Shown: in pieces, positions 8,455 to 18,400 of the stretch | Position numbering within the stretch: position 1 is the first letter of the stretch | Layout: each line of letters begins with the position of its first letter | Origin: Methylocella tundrae | Lineage (GTDB): Bacteria > Pseudomonadota > Alphaproteobacteria > Rhizobiales > Beijerinckiaceae | Length of the DNA stretch: 64,000 nucleotides | NCBI RefSeq assembly: GCF_901905185.1 | Contig: NZ_CABFMQ020000001.1 | Coordinates: 310,001-374,000 of the forward strand | Direction: 5' to 3' | Notes under the pieces: generated by a model | Told to the model about the DNA's origin: nothing | Databases searched by the model: none | Seen by the model: only the letters and a program-made list of their open reading frames with translations | Translations under genes and position numbers: made by a program

Positions 8455-11400
8455 TCAGGCTCCGCCCGGACAATGGAAATTGCGCAATTGCGTGATGTTC
8501 AAGGGCTTCAGGGCCGCGCCCGGCGTCGCTGGCGTGGCGTTGAAGCGATAGGTCAGCTCGCGGCCCGCAAGCGAGAAAGTGGCGACCGTCGCATCGCTGT
8601 TGAGTCGCGCGGCGTCGAGCATGCGGTAGATCGACCAGACGCCGGACTGCACCAGGATAGGCGCGCGGCCGCCGGCGGGGCGGAGCGCCAGCAGGGTGCG
8701 ATGATTTTCGGTCGAGCCGGGCCATTGCACCGTCGTCGGGCCAGCGCCCCCATTGATGACGGTCGCGTCAATCTCCATGCGCGCGTCTTTCACCGGCGGC
8801 GGCGTGACGGTGAAGGAAAAGCGCGGACTTGCCGGATCGGAGCCAAAAAATGCGGCTTTGAAGTCGGCGGCGAGCTCAAAGTCGGCCAATGCCGTCGGCG
8901 TCAGCTGACTGGCGAGGGCGCTGCCGTCGCGCCACTTCCATTGTGGCCCCGAGGTGTCGGCGGAGGCGAGAATATAGGAGCTGACGAACTGATCGATGAG
9001 GCCCTTTGGCCCGAACATGCGGGCGAAATCGTCAAGATCAACGTCGCGATCCGCGTTCTTGGCGAAGGGATAGCGCGTTCCGATTTTTTCCTGGCAGGTG
9101 AAGGTGACTTGCTCGCGCAGTTTCGAGACGGTCCGCGCGACGTTCGAATCTGCAATCTCGCGGAGGATGCCGGCGCCCGTGTCGTCCATCATGGCGGCGA
9201 AGGGCGCCGGCAGCTTGGCCGCGTCCGCTCTCAGTTTTTCAACGCCGCTCGTGATCCTGTCAGCCAGTTCGTCGGCCGGCGCCCCATTGGTCGCGAGACG
9301 GCTCAAATTGGCGCGGATCTCATTCAGCTGAGACAGAATTTGGTCGATCGGGCGCTGTCCCGGATCGCCCTCGACGAGACGGTGATAGGGCGCGAGCGCC
9401 CCGTCGATGATCTGCGCCGGTGGTTGGCCGGAGGCGCCGACGATGGGGCCGTCCTCCGGATTGACGCTGGCGGGCTCGACGGCGGCCGCGGCGGGCTGGC
9501 TTTCGGAAAGGGTGGTTTCGTCGCTGATCGATTCGAGGAGGCGGCTGAACGGCGAGGTGACGGAGGACGCCGCCGTCAACAGCGGATAGGACGGCCGCTC
9601 GACGGTGAGCGGGCGGATCTTCAGTCGCTCGATCGCCGTTCGCCAGGCGTCGATGAAAGCCTTGGCGTAGGCGTCGGCGAGATTTTCGCGCAGATGGTCA
9701 TATTGGGCCGAGATCTCCGGCTGCTCGCCGGCCGCGCCAAGCACCCAGCGATCGCGCGCCATCTCCTCGATGACGCCGGGCAGGGCCTTGAGGAATCCCT
9801 CAAAGCCCGACTTCGTCAGAAAGTAGGGAACCGTGACGCCGTCGATCGAAGGGTCGAAGATCACAAGCGCCCCGGCGCCGCCGGCTTTGCTCGCGGTCCA
9901 ATCCGGCCGCAAGCTCGCCTTCGCGCGCGCCGCGAGGATCTTCAACGCGCGGTCGGCGACGTTTTCGCGCGCGAGGGCCGCCTGCGCCTTCTCGACGAGC
10001 GGCCCGTTCAGCTGCACGAAAGAGCCATGTCCGGTCTCGAGATCGAGCATGGCGACGAGATGCTGTTCGAGCTCCTTGCGGCCCTCGCTGTTTCTTGGGC
10101 CCGGATAGAGATTTTCCGACCAGTCGCGCTCCATCCAGTTGATCAGCAATTGCCGGTCCACCGTCTCAAGGCCGCCGAGCATCAGATAGACCTTCAGCGC
10201 GTCGAACAGGGCGGCCGGATCGTTGGCGCTGGCGTCGAGCTGCTCCTCCAGCCGGTAGACGAGGCGGGGCCGCAGCATGCGTTCGAGGCCGACGCCGTAA
10301 GCGGTCTCCGCCGCCGAGCGCAGGCGCGCCGACTGATTGAGGCCGAGGCCGCCGGTCGCGGCTTCGGTCTGCCCGTCGCCATAGCCGCCTGGAAGAAAAC
10401 GCAAGGCGTGCAGCGCCGGCAGGACCTTGCTGAGGTCGCGGTCGCTTACGACGTCGGACTGGCCGAGCCCGCGCGACATCGCGGCATATTTCTGCGCCGC
10501 CTCCTCGCTCTGGCTGATGCGGTCGAGGTTCTTGGCGTAGCTGACCCACCAGGCGCCGACGGCGAGGGGCGTTGCGATGAGCAGCGTCGCGAAAGCCGCC
10601 ATCTTGAGCAGGCGATTGCCGCGCCGCGTCGAAACCCAGCCCGCTTCGCCGATGACGACCTTTTTGATGAGGTCCGTCAAAAAGAAGCTCTTGCCCTGGC
10701 CGGAATAGGCTGGCCGTCCAACCGCTTCGGCGCCAAATCCCCTGGCGAGCGCGCCGAGCAATTGGTCGATCGGCGTTCCTTCCTGCGTGCCCGAGGTGAA
10801 GTAAAAGCCGCGCAGGGCCGCTTTGATCTTGTAATGGGCGGGATCGAAGATGGCGTTGAGGAAGCCGGTCACGGGCGCCTGCAACGCCGCCATCTGGGCC
10901 GGGAAGCCGAATGCCAGAACGCGGCTCGCGGCGTCGTTTTCCGCCTCGAGCCGGTCGCGCGCCAGCTGCGGCAAAGGCTCGACGAGCGCCTGGAATTCGT
11001 CCGGCGCTTCCCCGACCGTCGATTTGCTCTTGTCCATGGTCTGGAAAGTCGCGCCCCACACCTGCCGCCGGGCCGCCTCGTCGAGATTGCCGAAGAATTC
11101 CATGAAGCCGATGACGAGATCGGCTTTGGTGAAAAGCGCGTAGACCGGAAAATCGACCTTCAGGCGCTGGTGCAATTCGACGAGCCGCGCCTTGATCGCC
11201 GCCGCATGCGCCGCGATCTCCTTTGGCGAAAGCGTCAGCAGGTCCTCGAGGCTGATCGCGACGAGAACGCCATTGATCGGCTGGCGCGGCCGGTTTCTCT
11301 TGAGCAGATCGAGGAAGGCGAGCCAGCTCTTCTGATCTGCTTTGGCGTCGGAATCCTGCGTCGTGTAGCGGCCCGCCGTGTCGATCAGCACGGCGTCCTC

Positions 11401-11883
11401 CGTGAACCACCAGTCGCAATAGCGCGTGCCGCCGACGCCCTTGACGGCGCCCGGCGTGACGCCGCCGGCGAGGGGAAACTGCAGCCCCGAATTGACGAGC
11501 GCGGTGGTTTTGCCAGAGCCGGGCGGTCCGATCAGCACATACCAGGGAAGATCGTAAAGATAGCTCGCGCGGCCCCCGCGCCCGCGCAGAACGGCGAGCG
11601 CCTCTTTCATGCGTTCGGCGAGAACCGGCGCGTCGCTGTCGTCGACGCTCATGCCGCGGGCGATCCGCTCGGCTCCCTTGCGCCGGCGGTAGAGGCGATA
11701 GACGCCGGCGCCCGCGATCAGCGCCAGCAGAATCGCGATCGCCGCGATGCGCGGCGCCGGCTCCTCCAGCGGATGGGCGTCGCGCACGACGATGAACGGG
11801 GCGGCGAACCAGATCAGCGACGCGACAGCGGCCGCGCCGACGAGGCTGATGAGGAGCCGGAGCCAGAATTTTCGATTCATCAA
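8455..11883 (-). CDS. tssM: T6SS membrane complex component TssM (IcmF)
   Basis: 1142 residues, normal for TssM. Two membrane helices lie near residues 8-32 and 46-63. The cytoplasmic NTPase domain has an intact Walker A GPPGSGKT at 119-126 and a Walker-B-like VLIDTAGRY; a third helix lies near 440-460 (LLKMAAFATLLIATPLAVGA). A large periplasmic region follows, ending in the beta-rich IcmF C-terminal domain. TssM spans the inner membrane and, with TssL and the lipoprotein TssJ, forms the trans-envelope anchor. No tssJ is in this window. It is co-transcribed with tssL upstream and tagF downstream. Confidence 0.94.
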   Translation of the reverse strand: MMNRKFWLRLLISLVGAAAVASLIWFAAPFIVVRDAHPLEEPAPRIAAIAILLALIAGAGVYRLYRRRKGAERIARGMSVDDSDAPVLAERMKEALAVLRGRGGRASYLYDLPWYVLIGPPGSGKTTALVNSGLQFPLAGGVTPGAVKGVGGTRYCDWWFTEDAVLIDTAGRYTTQDSDAKADQKSWLAFLDLLKRNRPRQPINGVLVAISLEDLLTLSPKEIAAHAAAIKARLVELHQRLKVDFPVYALFTKADLVIGFMEFFGNLDEAARRQVWGATFQTMDKSKSTVGEAPDEFQALVEPLPQLARDRLEAENDAASRVLAFGFPAQMAALQAPVTGFLNAIFDPAHYKIKAALRGFYFTSGTQEGTPIDQLLGALARGFGAEAVGRPAYSGQGKSFFLTDLIKKVVIGEAGWVSTRRGNRLLKMAAFATLLIATPLAVGAWWVSYAKNLDRISQSEEAAQKYAAMSRGLGQSDVVSDRDLSKVLPALHALRFLPGGYGDGQTEAATGGLGLNQSARLRSAAETAYGVGLERMLRPRLVYRLEEQLDASANDPAALFDALKVYLMLGGLETVDRQLLINWMERDWSENLYPGPRNSEGRKELEQHLVAMLDLETGHGSFVQLNGPLVEKAQAALARENVADRALKILAARAKASLRPDWTASKAGGAGALVIFDPSIDGVTVPYFLTKSGFEGFLKALPGVIEEMARDRWVLGAAGEQPEISAQYDHLRENLADAYAKAFIDAWRTAIERLKIRPLTVERPSYPLLTAASSVTSPFSRLLESISDETTLSESQPAAAAVEPASVNPEDGPIVGASGQPPAQIIDGALAPYHRLVEGDPGQRPIDQILSQLNEIRANLSRLATNGAPADELADRITSGVEKLRADAAKLPAPFAAMMDDTGAGILREIADSNVARTVSKLREQVTFTCQEKIGTRYPFAKNADRDVDLDDFARMFGPKGLIDQFVSSYILASADTSGPQWKWRDGSALASQLTPTALADFELAADFKAAFFGSDPASPRFSFTVTPPPVKDARMEIDATVINGGAGPTTVQWPGSTENHRTLLALRPAGGRAPILVQSGVWSIYRMLDAARLNSDATVATFSLAGRELTYRFNATPATPGAALKPLNITQLRNFHCPGGA

Positions 11884-11970
11884 ACTCGCCCGCCGAACCA
11901 GTTAAAAGACTGCATTACGCTCAAATAAATTTATATATCAATCAGTTAGATAATCCATGGCGGCGCTCCC

Positions 11971-13428
11971 TCAGTCCCTGCGCGGCACGACGATTTCAAC
12001 CCGCCGGTTCTTGGCGCGTCCTTCGGGCGTGTCATTGGAGGCGATCGGCGCATCGGCTCCCTTGCCTTCGGTTTCGACCCGCTCCGGATGCGACAGGGAT
12101 TGCTTCAGGAGAGCGCCGACGACCTTGGCGCGCTCGAGCGACAATTCGAAATTCGAAGCAAAGCGCGCGTTCGAGATCGGCGTATTGTCGGAATGGCCGA
12201 CGACCTTGACCGCGCCTTTATCATCATCGAGCGCCATGGCGATATACATCATCAACGGCTTCACGTCGTCGAGGATCGCCGACTTGCCGGGCTGAAACAG
12301 ATCCCTGTCGACGATGCGGATGACGATCTGATTGGCGCTCGAATCGACGCTCAGCGCGCCGGAGGCGATGTTCGGCGCAAGCACATTGCGGATATGTTCG
12401 AGCTGCGAGGCCTGCGCCGGCGTCGGCGGGGGCGCCGGCGGCGGCGCGACGGCGACTTTACGGCCGATCGTGACCGGCGTCAGCGGGTTCAGCGCGCCCA
12501 TGCTCTGCGCCGCGGCTTCGGCCCGCTGACTAAGCGAGATGCGAAACGTGAGGAAAGCCCCGAAAAGCACGAGGCCGACAACGCCCGCGGCGGCCCAGAG
12601 CGGCACGCGCAAGCGGACCGCGTGGCTGGCGAGGGGCTGGCCTTGCCAATGGGGCGACAGACTTTGGGGCGGCGCCGGCCCGGTCTTGTGCAGCGTCTCA
12701 AAGAGGTCGGCGCGAATGGCGTCGACGGCGCCGCCCGGCGCGCTCTGACGCCCGCCCTGAAAGGCGAGGGCCAGACAGGCGTAGAATAATTCGAGCAGGA
12801 AATAATGCGCGCGGGGGTCTTTCTCGACGCGGTCGAGTTCGTCGAAGAAACGGCGCCCGCCATTGTTTTCGCCAAAGAAGCGCGTCATCAGGCCAGATCG
12901 CGCGGAGGCGCCGCGTTCATCGGCCGGAAGATGGGCCAGCACCTCGTCGGCGGTGGCGCAGAGAACGTATTTGGCGGTATTGGCCTCTTCCGGCGCGATC
13001 CCGGCGGCGGCCATCTCGCGATCGCATTTTTCGATCGCCCCTGCGATCTGCGCGGTCAGGTTCGGCCCCGGGGCGCGCAGCAGGGCGGCGCGCAGGCGGC
13101 CGAGCAGAAGCAGAAGCGGACCGGCCGCCCGCATGATCGGGTTGGGGTTGGGCGCCGCGAGATCCGCGCCCTCAATCGCGGCCTTGCGCGCGGCGGGGGG
13201 CGCCGTCCTTGACGCTGGATGCGCGGCGTGCGGATGAGGCGCCTGAGCGTCGCCGGGCGCCTGCGGGCGGCGGCCTGCCGGGTTGGGCCGGAAGATGGTG
13301 CGCTCCTCGGGCGCCGGCGCCTGGGCCGGATCGCGCGCCGGCGCCGCCGGGCGCTGGGGCGGCATCGGGCGAAAAATCGTCCTGTCGTCACGCTCTTCCG
13401 GGCCCGGGAACCGATCTTTGTCGCTCAT
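11971..13428 (-). CDS. tssL: T6SS membrane component TssL (DotU/IcmH) fused to an OmpA-like domain
   Basis: 485 residues from ATG 13428 (MSDKDRFPGPEE); a longer frame to 13476 adds 16 unconserved residues. A disordered Pro/Arg-rich N-terminus with two TIFRP motifs is followed by the DotU domain (about 100-275) and one membrane helix near 280-300 (AAGVVGLVLFGAFLTF). The C-terminal OmpA-like peptidoglycan-binding domain carries VVGHSDNTPISNARFASNFELS and ends in NRRVEIVV. TssL with an OmpA domain anchors the T6SS complex to the cell wall without a separate TagL. The repeated TIFRP motifs might be phospho-Thr sites for the FHA protein; that is inference. Confidence 0.93.
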   Translation of the reverse strand: MSDKDRFPGPEERDDRTIFRPMPPQRPAAPARDPAQAPAPEERTIFRPNPAGRRPQAPGDAQAPHPHAAHPASRTAPPAARKAAIEGADLAAPNPNPIMRAAGPLLLLLGRLRAALLRAPGPNLTAQIAGAIEKCDREMAAAGIAPEEANTAKYVLCATADEVLAHLPADERGASARSGLMTRFFGENNGGRRFFDELDRVEKDPRAHYFLLELFYACLALAFQGGRQSAPGGAVDAIRADLFETLHKTGPAPPQSLSPHWQGQPLASHAVRLRVPLWAAAGVVGLVLFGAFLTFRISLSQRAEAAAQSMGALNPLTPVTIGRKVAVAPPPAPPPTPAQASQLEHIRNVLAPNIASGALSVDSSANQIVIRIVDRDLFQPGKSAILDDVKPLMMYIAMALDDDKGAVKVVGHSDNTPISNARFASNFELSLERAKVVGALLKQSLSHPERVETEGKGADAPIASNDTPEGRAKNRRVEIVVPRRD

Positions 13429-13451
13429 CGCGCTATCTGGCCTCGTTGCGG

Positions 13452-13490
13452 GAGGTTTTTTCTGATCTTCACACAATCAGAAAAGGCCTC
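13452..13490. other. Long imperfect hairpin between tagH and tssL
   Basis: GAGGTTTTTTCTGAT and ATCAGAAAAGGCCTC are near-perfect 15-base arms around a 9-base loop, just upstream of tssL. On the plus strand it is followed by a T run (13494-13500), but no plus-strand gene enters it. On the operon strand it could act as a processing site or attenuator separating tagH from tssL. Confidence 0.4.
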
Positions 13491-13611
13491 CTCGATTTTT
13501 TCATTTTATCGCATTGTCAGGGCAAAGATCGGTTTTTTGCTTCTCGAAACACGCCCTGGCGCTCGGGGGGCCGCGATCGTGACCGCCACCGTGCCCAAGC
13601 CGGTTCTTCGC

Positions 13612-15144
13612 TCACTTTGGCTCCCTGGCTTCGTCGTAGCATTGGGCGAAATAGAGCATGAAAGCATCGACGAGGCCGTCTTCGTGGCGCAAGGTCTTTG
13701 CCTGCCATCGCGCAAGATAGAGGTCCCAGAGGCGGGCCTTATGCGCCCCGAACAAAGCGGCAAGGCCCTTATCCTCTCCGGCGGCGTCTTCGATGACCTT
13801 GGGATCGAGGTCCTCAACAAGCATGCGCACGGCCTGCTGCATCGCGGCGAAAGTATTGATCTGATGCGTCTTGAGATCGGTGAAGGCGCCCTCGAAGGCG
13901 CGTTTGGCGTCAAGATATCCGCTCGTGCGCGGTCCGAACATGATTTTCAGGGCGTCGTCCGCGGTTGGAGCGAATTTCAACGGATTATTGTCGAGCGCCT
14001 GGATCATTGTCTGGCTCGAGGTGCGCGCAAAGCGCTTCGCCTTGAAGCGCGCGCTGAGCAGCTGGGTGAGATCGGAGACCGCCATGCGCATCAGGGCGCC
14101 AAGATCCTCGGCGACCTTGAGACCGTCCTGACGCGCGAAAATATGCTCCGGGATGCCGGCGCCCTTGGCGAAGCTGCGTAGAAAATCATCGAGGCCTGGC
14201 GCCGGCGCCGATGAGGCTTTTGCCGCGCCGGCATTGACGTCAGCCGCCGGACTCTCGGCGCACGCGCCTGCCGGTTCGTCCGAAATCTTTGTTTGCGCGA
14301 TCCGCTCCGGCGTTTTCCAAGCCCGCGCCTCCGCTTCCTGGGCGTCAATGAGCGGCGCATCGGCCGTTTCGGCCTCAGGCGATTGGGCGCGGCTGGTCGT
14401 GGCGGCGTCTGGCGGAGGCGATGCGACGAGCGAGGCGCCCTCGGCCTCTGGCGATGGCGCGCTGAAGGATCGGGCCTCCGGCGGACGTTCGGCGGTCTCG
14501 CGAAACGGCGCCGGGGGCGAAGGAAAGCCGCGCGCCCTGATCATCGTGAAAGGCGGCGGCGCGGGAGCGCCTCCGCGATTGACGGGAGGAAGCTCAAAGA
14601 CGCTTGCGGAGCCGCTCGTCCGGCTCGTCGCGTCGACCTGTGGTTCCGGCTGCGTTTGCAACGGCGGGGCGGCGTCGGACGCGGTTTCGATCGCGATCGC
14701 CTGCGCGATCTCGGCGTCGAGCGCGGCTGCGTCCTTCGGCTGGATCGGCGCCAGCGCGGCGACGCTTTCGGCCGCCGCCGCATCGGCGTCCGCGCCGTCG
14801 ACAATGTCGCTTTCCGGCTCGCCGTCGGTTTCGATGGCCACCGCGATGACATAGGCGCCGATGGCGAGCCTGTCGCCGTGGCGCAGCTTGTGGGGCGCCT
14901 GGATGCGCCTTGCGCTATCGTTCAAGAAGGTGCCGTTGGTGGAGAGGTCGTTCAGCCAGTAGCCGTCGTCGCGATAGCGCACTTCGCAGTGCCTGCCTGA
15001 AATGAAACGCGTCGGATCCGGCAGGGACCAATCGATGCTGGCGGAGCGGCCGATGTCGATGCCGCGCCGGTCGGTCAGCCTGACGCTCACTGGAGCCCCA
15101 TTCGGCAGGCTCTGTTCATTCTCGATCGTCAGGATCAGCGTCAT
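13612..15144 (-). CDS. tagH: T6SS-associated FHA-domain protein TagH (Fha)
   Basis: 510 residues. N-terminal FHA domain (about residues 25-100) with the phosphothreonine-binding set GRSASIDW, SGRHCEVRY and LNDLSTNGTFLND. A long Ala/Pro/Glu-rich linker follows (about 120-310). The last 190 residues form the TagH C-terminal helical domain, from LDDFLRSFAKGAGIPE to LYFAQCYDEA. In characterised systems PpkA phosphorylates the FHA protein to trigger assembly. This is the first gene of the minus-strand T6SS operon. The 288-bp region to its right is shared with the divergent caspase-fold gene. Confidence 0.92.
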   Translation of the reverse strand: MTLILTIENEQSLPNGAPVSVRLTDRRGIDIGRSASIDWSLPDPTRFISGRHCEVRYRDDGYWLNDLSTNGTFLNDSARRIQAPHKLRHGDRLAIGAYVIAVAIETDGEPESDIVDGADADAAAAESVAALAPIQPKDAAALDAEIAQAIAIETASDAAPPLQTQPEPQVDATSRTSGSASVFELPPVNRGGAPAPPPFTMIRARGFPSPPAPFRETAERPPEARSFSAPSPEAEGASLVASPPPDAATTSRAQSPEAETADAPLIDAQEAEARAWKTPERIAQTKISDEPAGACAESPAADVNAGAAKASSAPAPGLDDFLRSFAKGAGIPEHIFARQDGLKVAEDLGALMRMAVSDLTQLLSARFKAKRFARTSSQTMIQALDNNPLKFAPTADDALKIMFGPRTSGYLDAKRAFEGAFTDLKTHQINTFAAMQQAVRMLVEDLDPKVIEDAAGEDKGLAALFGAHKARLWDLYLARWQAKTLRHEDGLVDAFMLYFAQCYDEAREPK

Positions 15145-15320
15145 TTCAGCCCCTCCATAACTTTACAAAGAGACGCCTGTTTTTTCGCTCGCGCCCGAGC
15201 GGCCTTGATCCGGCCTGTCTGGCATAGCCCAAACGAGCGATGCACGCCACAGCATCGCCATTATCCGGCCGTCCTCAGTGTGCGGGCGCACGCTTCGCGC
15301 CGCGCTCCGGCGTGCTGTCA

Positions 15321-15349
15321 TTGTTTAAATTCTAAACCGAACCTATGTT
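15321..15349 (+). promoter_or_regulatory. Candidate sigma-70 promoter of the caspase-fold gene
   Basis: TTGTTT at 15321-15326, a 17-bp spacer, then TATGTT at 15344-15349, in the only AT-rich patch of the tagH/caspase intergenic region and 84 bp before the chosen ATG. The spacer contains the small palindrome GTTTA-N5-TAAAC (15323-15337), a possible operator. Predicted from spacing and sequence only. Confidence 0.4.
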
Positions 15350-15432
15350 ATCGTCGATATTTTACGCACGCGCGATGTGCGCGGAAGCTCGAAGCAGGCG
15401 TGCGTCTATTGGTCGAAAGCCGCAGTTGGAAT

Positions 15433-18400
15433 ATGCAAAGTCCGCTCCGCGCCGCCGCCCTGCTGCTTGTCGCTATTCTCGCAATGGCGGCGATGGCGGC
15501 CGCGATGACGGGCGATTGCGCCGCCGCGGAGCGTCGCGTCGCGCTTGTGATCGGCAATTCGGCCTACAAGAATCCGGCGCTCGCCATTCCCAACGCCCGC
15601 AATGACGCCGAAGACGTCGCCGCCGCGCTGACAGCGCTCGGCTTCGACGTTCTTTTGCAAACCGACGTCGACCTCGCGGCTGCGAGCAAGGCGATCCAGC
15701 AGTTCGCGCGCATGTCAGTCGGCGCGGATTCGACGCTCTTCTATTTCGCGGGCCACGCCGTCCAATATCAGGGGCACAACTATCTTTTGCCGATCGACGC
15801 GGAGGTCAAGGACGAGATCAGCCTCCCGTTCGAGACGATCGCCGTCGACAATATCCGCGCTGTCCTCGACCGCTCGAACGGCGTCAAGATCATGGTGCTC
15901 GACGCCTGCCGCACCAACCCCATCTCCGAGCGGCTGGCCAAGCTCGCCAGCTCCTCCGCCCCGGTCGAGCCGGGCGAGCGCACGCGGGGACTGGAGCGGA
16001 TCGACAGGTCGGAGGGCATCATTGTCGCTTATGCGACCTCGCCCGGGGACGTCGCGCTCGACGGTCAGGAGCGCAACAGTCCGTTCACGAAAGCCTTTCT
16101 GCGGCGCCTGAACGAGCCTGGCCTCGAGATCGAAATGATGTTTCGCCGCATCGCGAATGACGTCCGCGCCGCGACGAGCGGGCGCCAAAGACCTGAAACC
16201 TATGTCTCTCTCGTCAATGAATATTATATCAATCAGAACGACAGAATCGCCTGGGACAAGATCAAGGGAACGGACGATCCGGCCCTCCTCAATGATTTTC
16301 TGGAGCGCTTTCCCTCCTCGTTCTACGCGATCGAGGCGCACTACCGCCTGCAGACCCTGGAGCGGGCGATCGCCGAGGCCAAGGAGCGGGCGCTGCGCGA
16401 GGCCGAGATCGCCCGGCGGGAAAAAGAGCTCGCCGCCGAACAGGCGGCCCAGCGCCTGAAGGCGGAACAGGCCTGCGCCAGCGATCGCGCCGCCCTTTCC
16501 GCCGTCGCGCCGCGCGACGCTGACGGTCTGCGCGGGCTCGCCGCCCATGCGTGCGATGAAGTAAAGACAGCGGCGCAAAAGCGTCTCAGCGATCTCGAAG
16601 CTACGTTTGCGGCGGAGGCGGCGGCCTGCCGTCGCGATGGCGACGCGCTCGCCTCTCTGGGGGCGCGTGATCTCGATGGGCTGCGCGCTCTGGCCCAATC
16701 AACCCCTTGCGCCAGCGTCAAGACGGCCGCAGAGGCGAAGGCCGCCGCCGCCGAGGCGGTTCTCGCCAAGGAGACGGAAACCTGCCAGCGCGAAGCTGGC
16801 GAACTCAAGGGACTGATCGAACGCGGCGACGCCGCCAATCTCGAGGCGCTGCGCGGCAGCGCGCAGTGTCCGGCGACGCTGGCGGCGATTCCCGAGGGCC
16901 TGCGCGCGATCGCCGCCGCCGCCAAAGCGGTTTGCGACCGCGACGGCGCGGCGCTCGCCGCCATTCCGGCGCGGGACGCCGCCGCGCTGCGTGACCTTGC
17001 GGCGAAAACTGAGTGCGCGCCGGTCAAAGCAACGGCTTCGACCCGTCTCACGGATCTGGAGGCGCTTCTCGCGCGCGAGGCCGCTCAATGCGCGAGGGAG
17101 GACGCCGAACTGAAAGGATTGGCCGATCGCAACGACGCGGCCAGGATCGAGGCGCTGCGCGGACGCGCGCAATGCCCGGCGAGCGTCGCCGCGGCTGAGC
17201 GCAGCCTGCGAGATATCGCCGCTGCGGCGGACGCCGCCTGCGCCCGGGACAACGCCGCGCTGAACGCCATTGCTCCGCGCGACGCCGATGCGTTGCGCAA
17301 TTTGACGAACAGTACGCCCTGCGCGCCCGTCAAGACGGCCGCCGCCCAGCGGCTTAAAGACGTCGAGGCGGCGCTCGCTCACGAGGCGGAGCTTTGCCAG
17401 CGTGACGAGGCGCAATGGAAAGAACTCTCGCCGTCAGGGAGCCGCGCCGACGTCGAGGCGTTTCGCGCCCATGCCGAATGCGCGCCGATCGCGGCCGCCG
17501 CCGACCGCAGACTGGCGGAGCTTAAAACAATATGCCGCGACGACGCGGCGGCTCTCGCCGCCATAGCGCCGCGCGACGCAGAGGGATTGCGCGGATTCAT
17601 CGGCAAATCGGGCTGCGATGAGGTCAAGACCGCCGCGCAGGACCGGCTGGCCGCGCTGGAGGCGTCCCTCGCGCATGAAACCGAACTCTGCCAGCGCGAT
17701 GAGGCGCAGTGGAAAGACATTTCGGCCGGGGCCGACGGCGCGGCGCTGACGGTTTTGCGCCAGCGCGTCGAATGTCCGGGCGTCATCGCTGCGATTGATC
17801 ACGCCCTGGCCGATTTGAAAACCGCCTGCGCGCGCGAACAGGGCGCGCTTGCCGCGATCGGCCCGAACGATCGTGAGGCGACGAAGGCGTTTCTCGCCAG
17901 CGCCGTCTGCGCTGACGTCAAGACGGCCGCCGAGGCGAAGGTCGCCAAGCTTGAGGCGGAGGAAGCGCGCCAGGAGGAAGCATGCCGCCGCGAGGATGTC
18001 GAATTGACCGCGCTCAAGACGCAAGGCGCGGAGGCGCGGGACAAGCTCGTCGAGATGAGGCGGCGCATGAGCTGCGCGCGGCTGCGCCCCGACCTCGAGG
18101 CGGCTCTGGAGCAGCTTCCGCCGCCGCCGGTTTTCAATAGCAGAAGTCAGATCCGCTCGGCGCAGGCGCAGTTGCAGCGTTTGGGATGTCTCGCGGCGAC
18201 CGACAGCGGCAAGCTCGACGCCAGGACACAAGAAGGCATCGCGCGCTATTTTGAAGCCAAGGGCGACGCCGCGCCCGCCGCCGCCGAGGTCAAGGTGACG
18301 GACGAATTCATCAGCAGGCTCGAGGCGGAAAGCCCGAGTCTTTGCGCGCCGGCGGCCGTCGCCGCGCCAGAACCCTCGGTTGACAGGTTGCTGCGGCGCC

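Noticed and set aside
8473-11928. 1151-codon open frame antisense to tssM
   Set aside because: Arg/Gly/Ala-rich shadow of a GC-rich gene with no recognisable domain; tssM on the other strand has all family motifs.
15205-15432. N-terminal extension of the caspase-fold protein from 15205
   Set aside because: It would precede the signal peptide by 76 residues and runs through the best promoter candidate.
16474-18075. CRISPR-like array
   Set aside because: The periodicity is at protein level inside an open frame; no identical DNA repeats with unique spacers. No CRISPR array was seen anywhere in the window.
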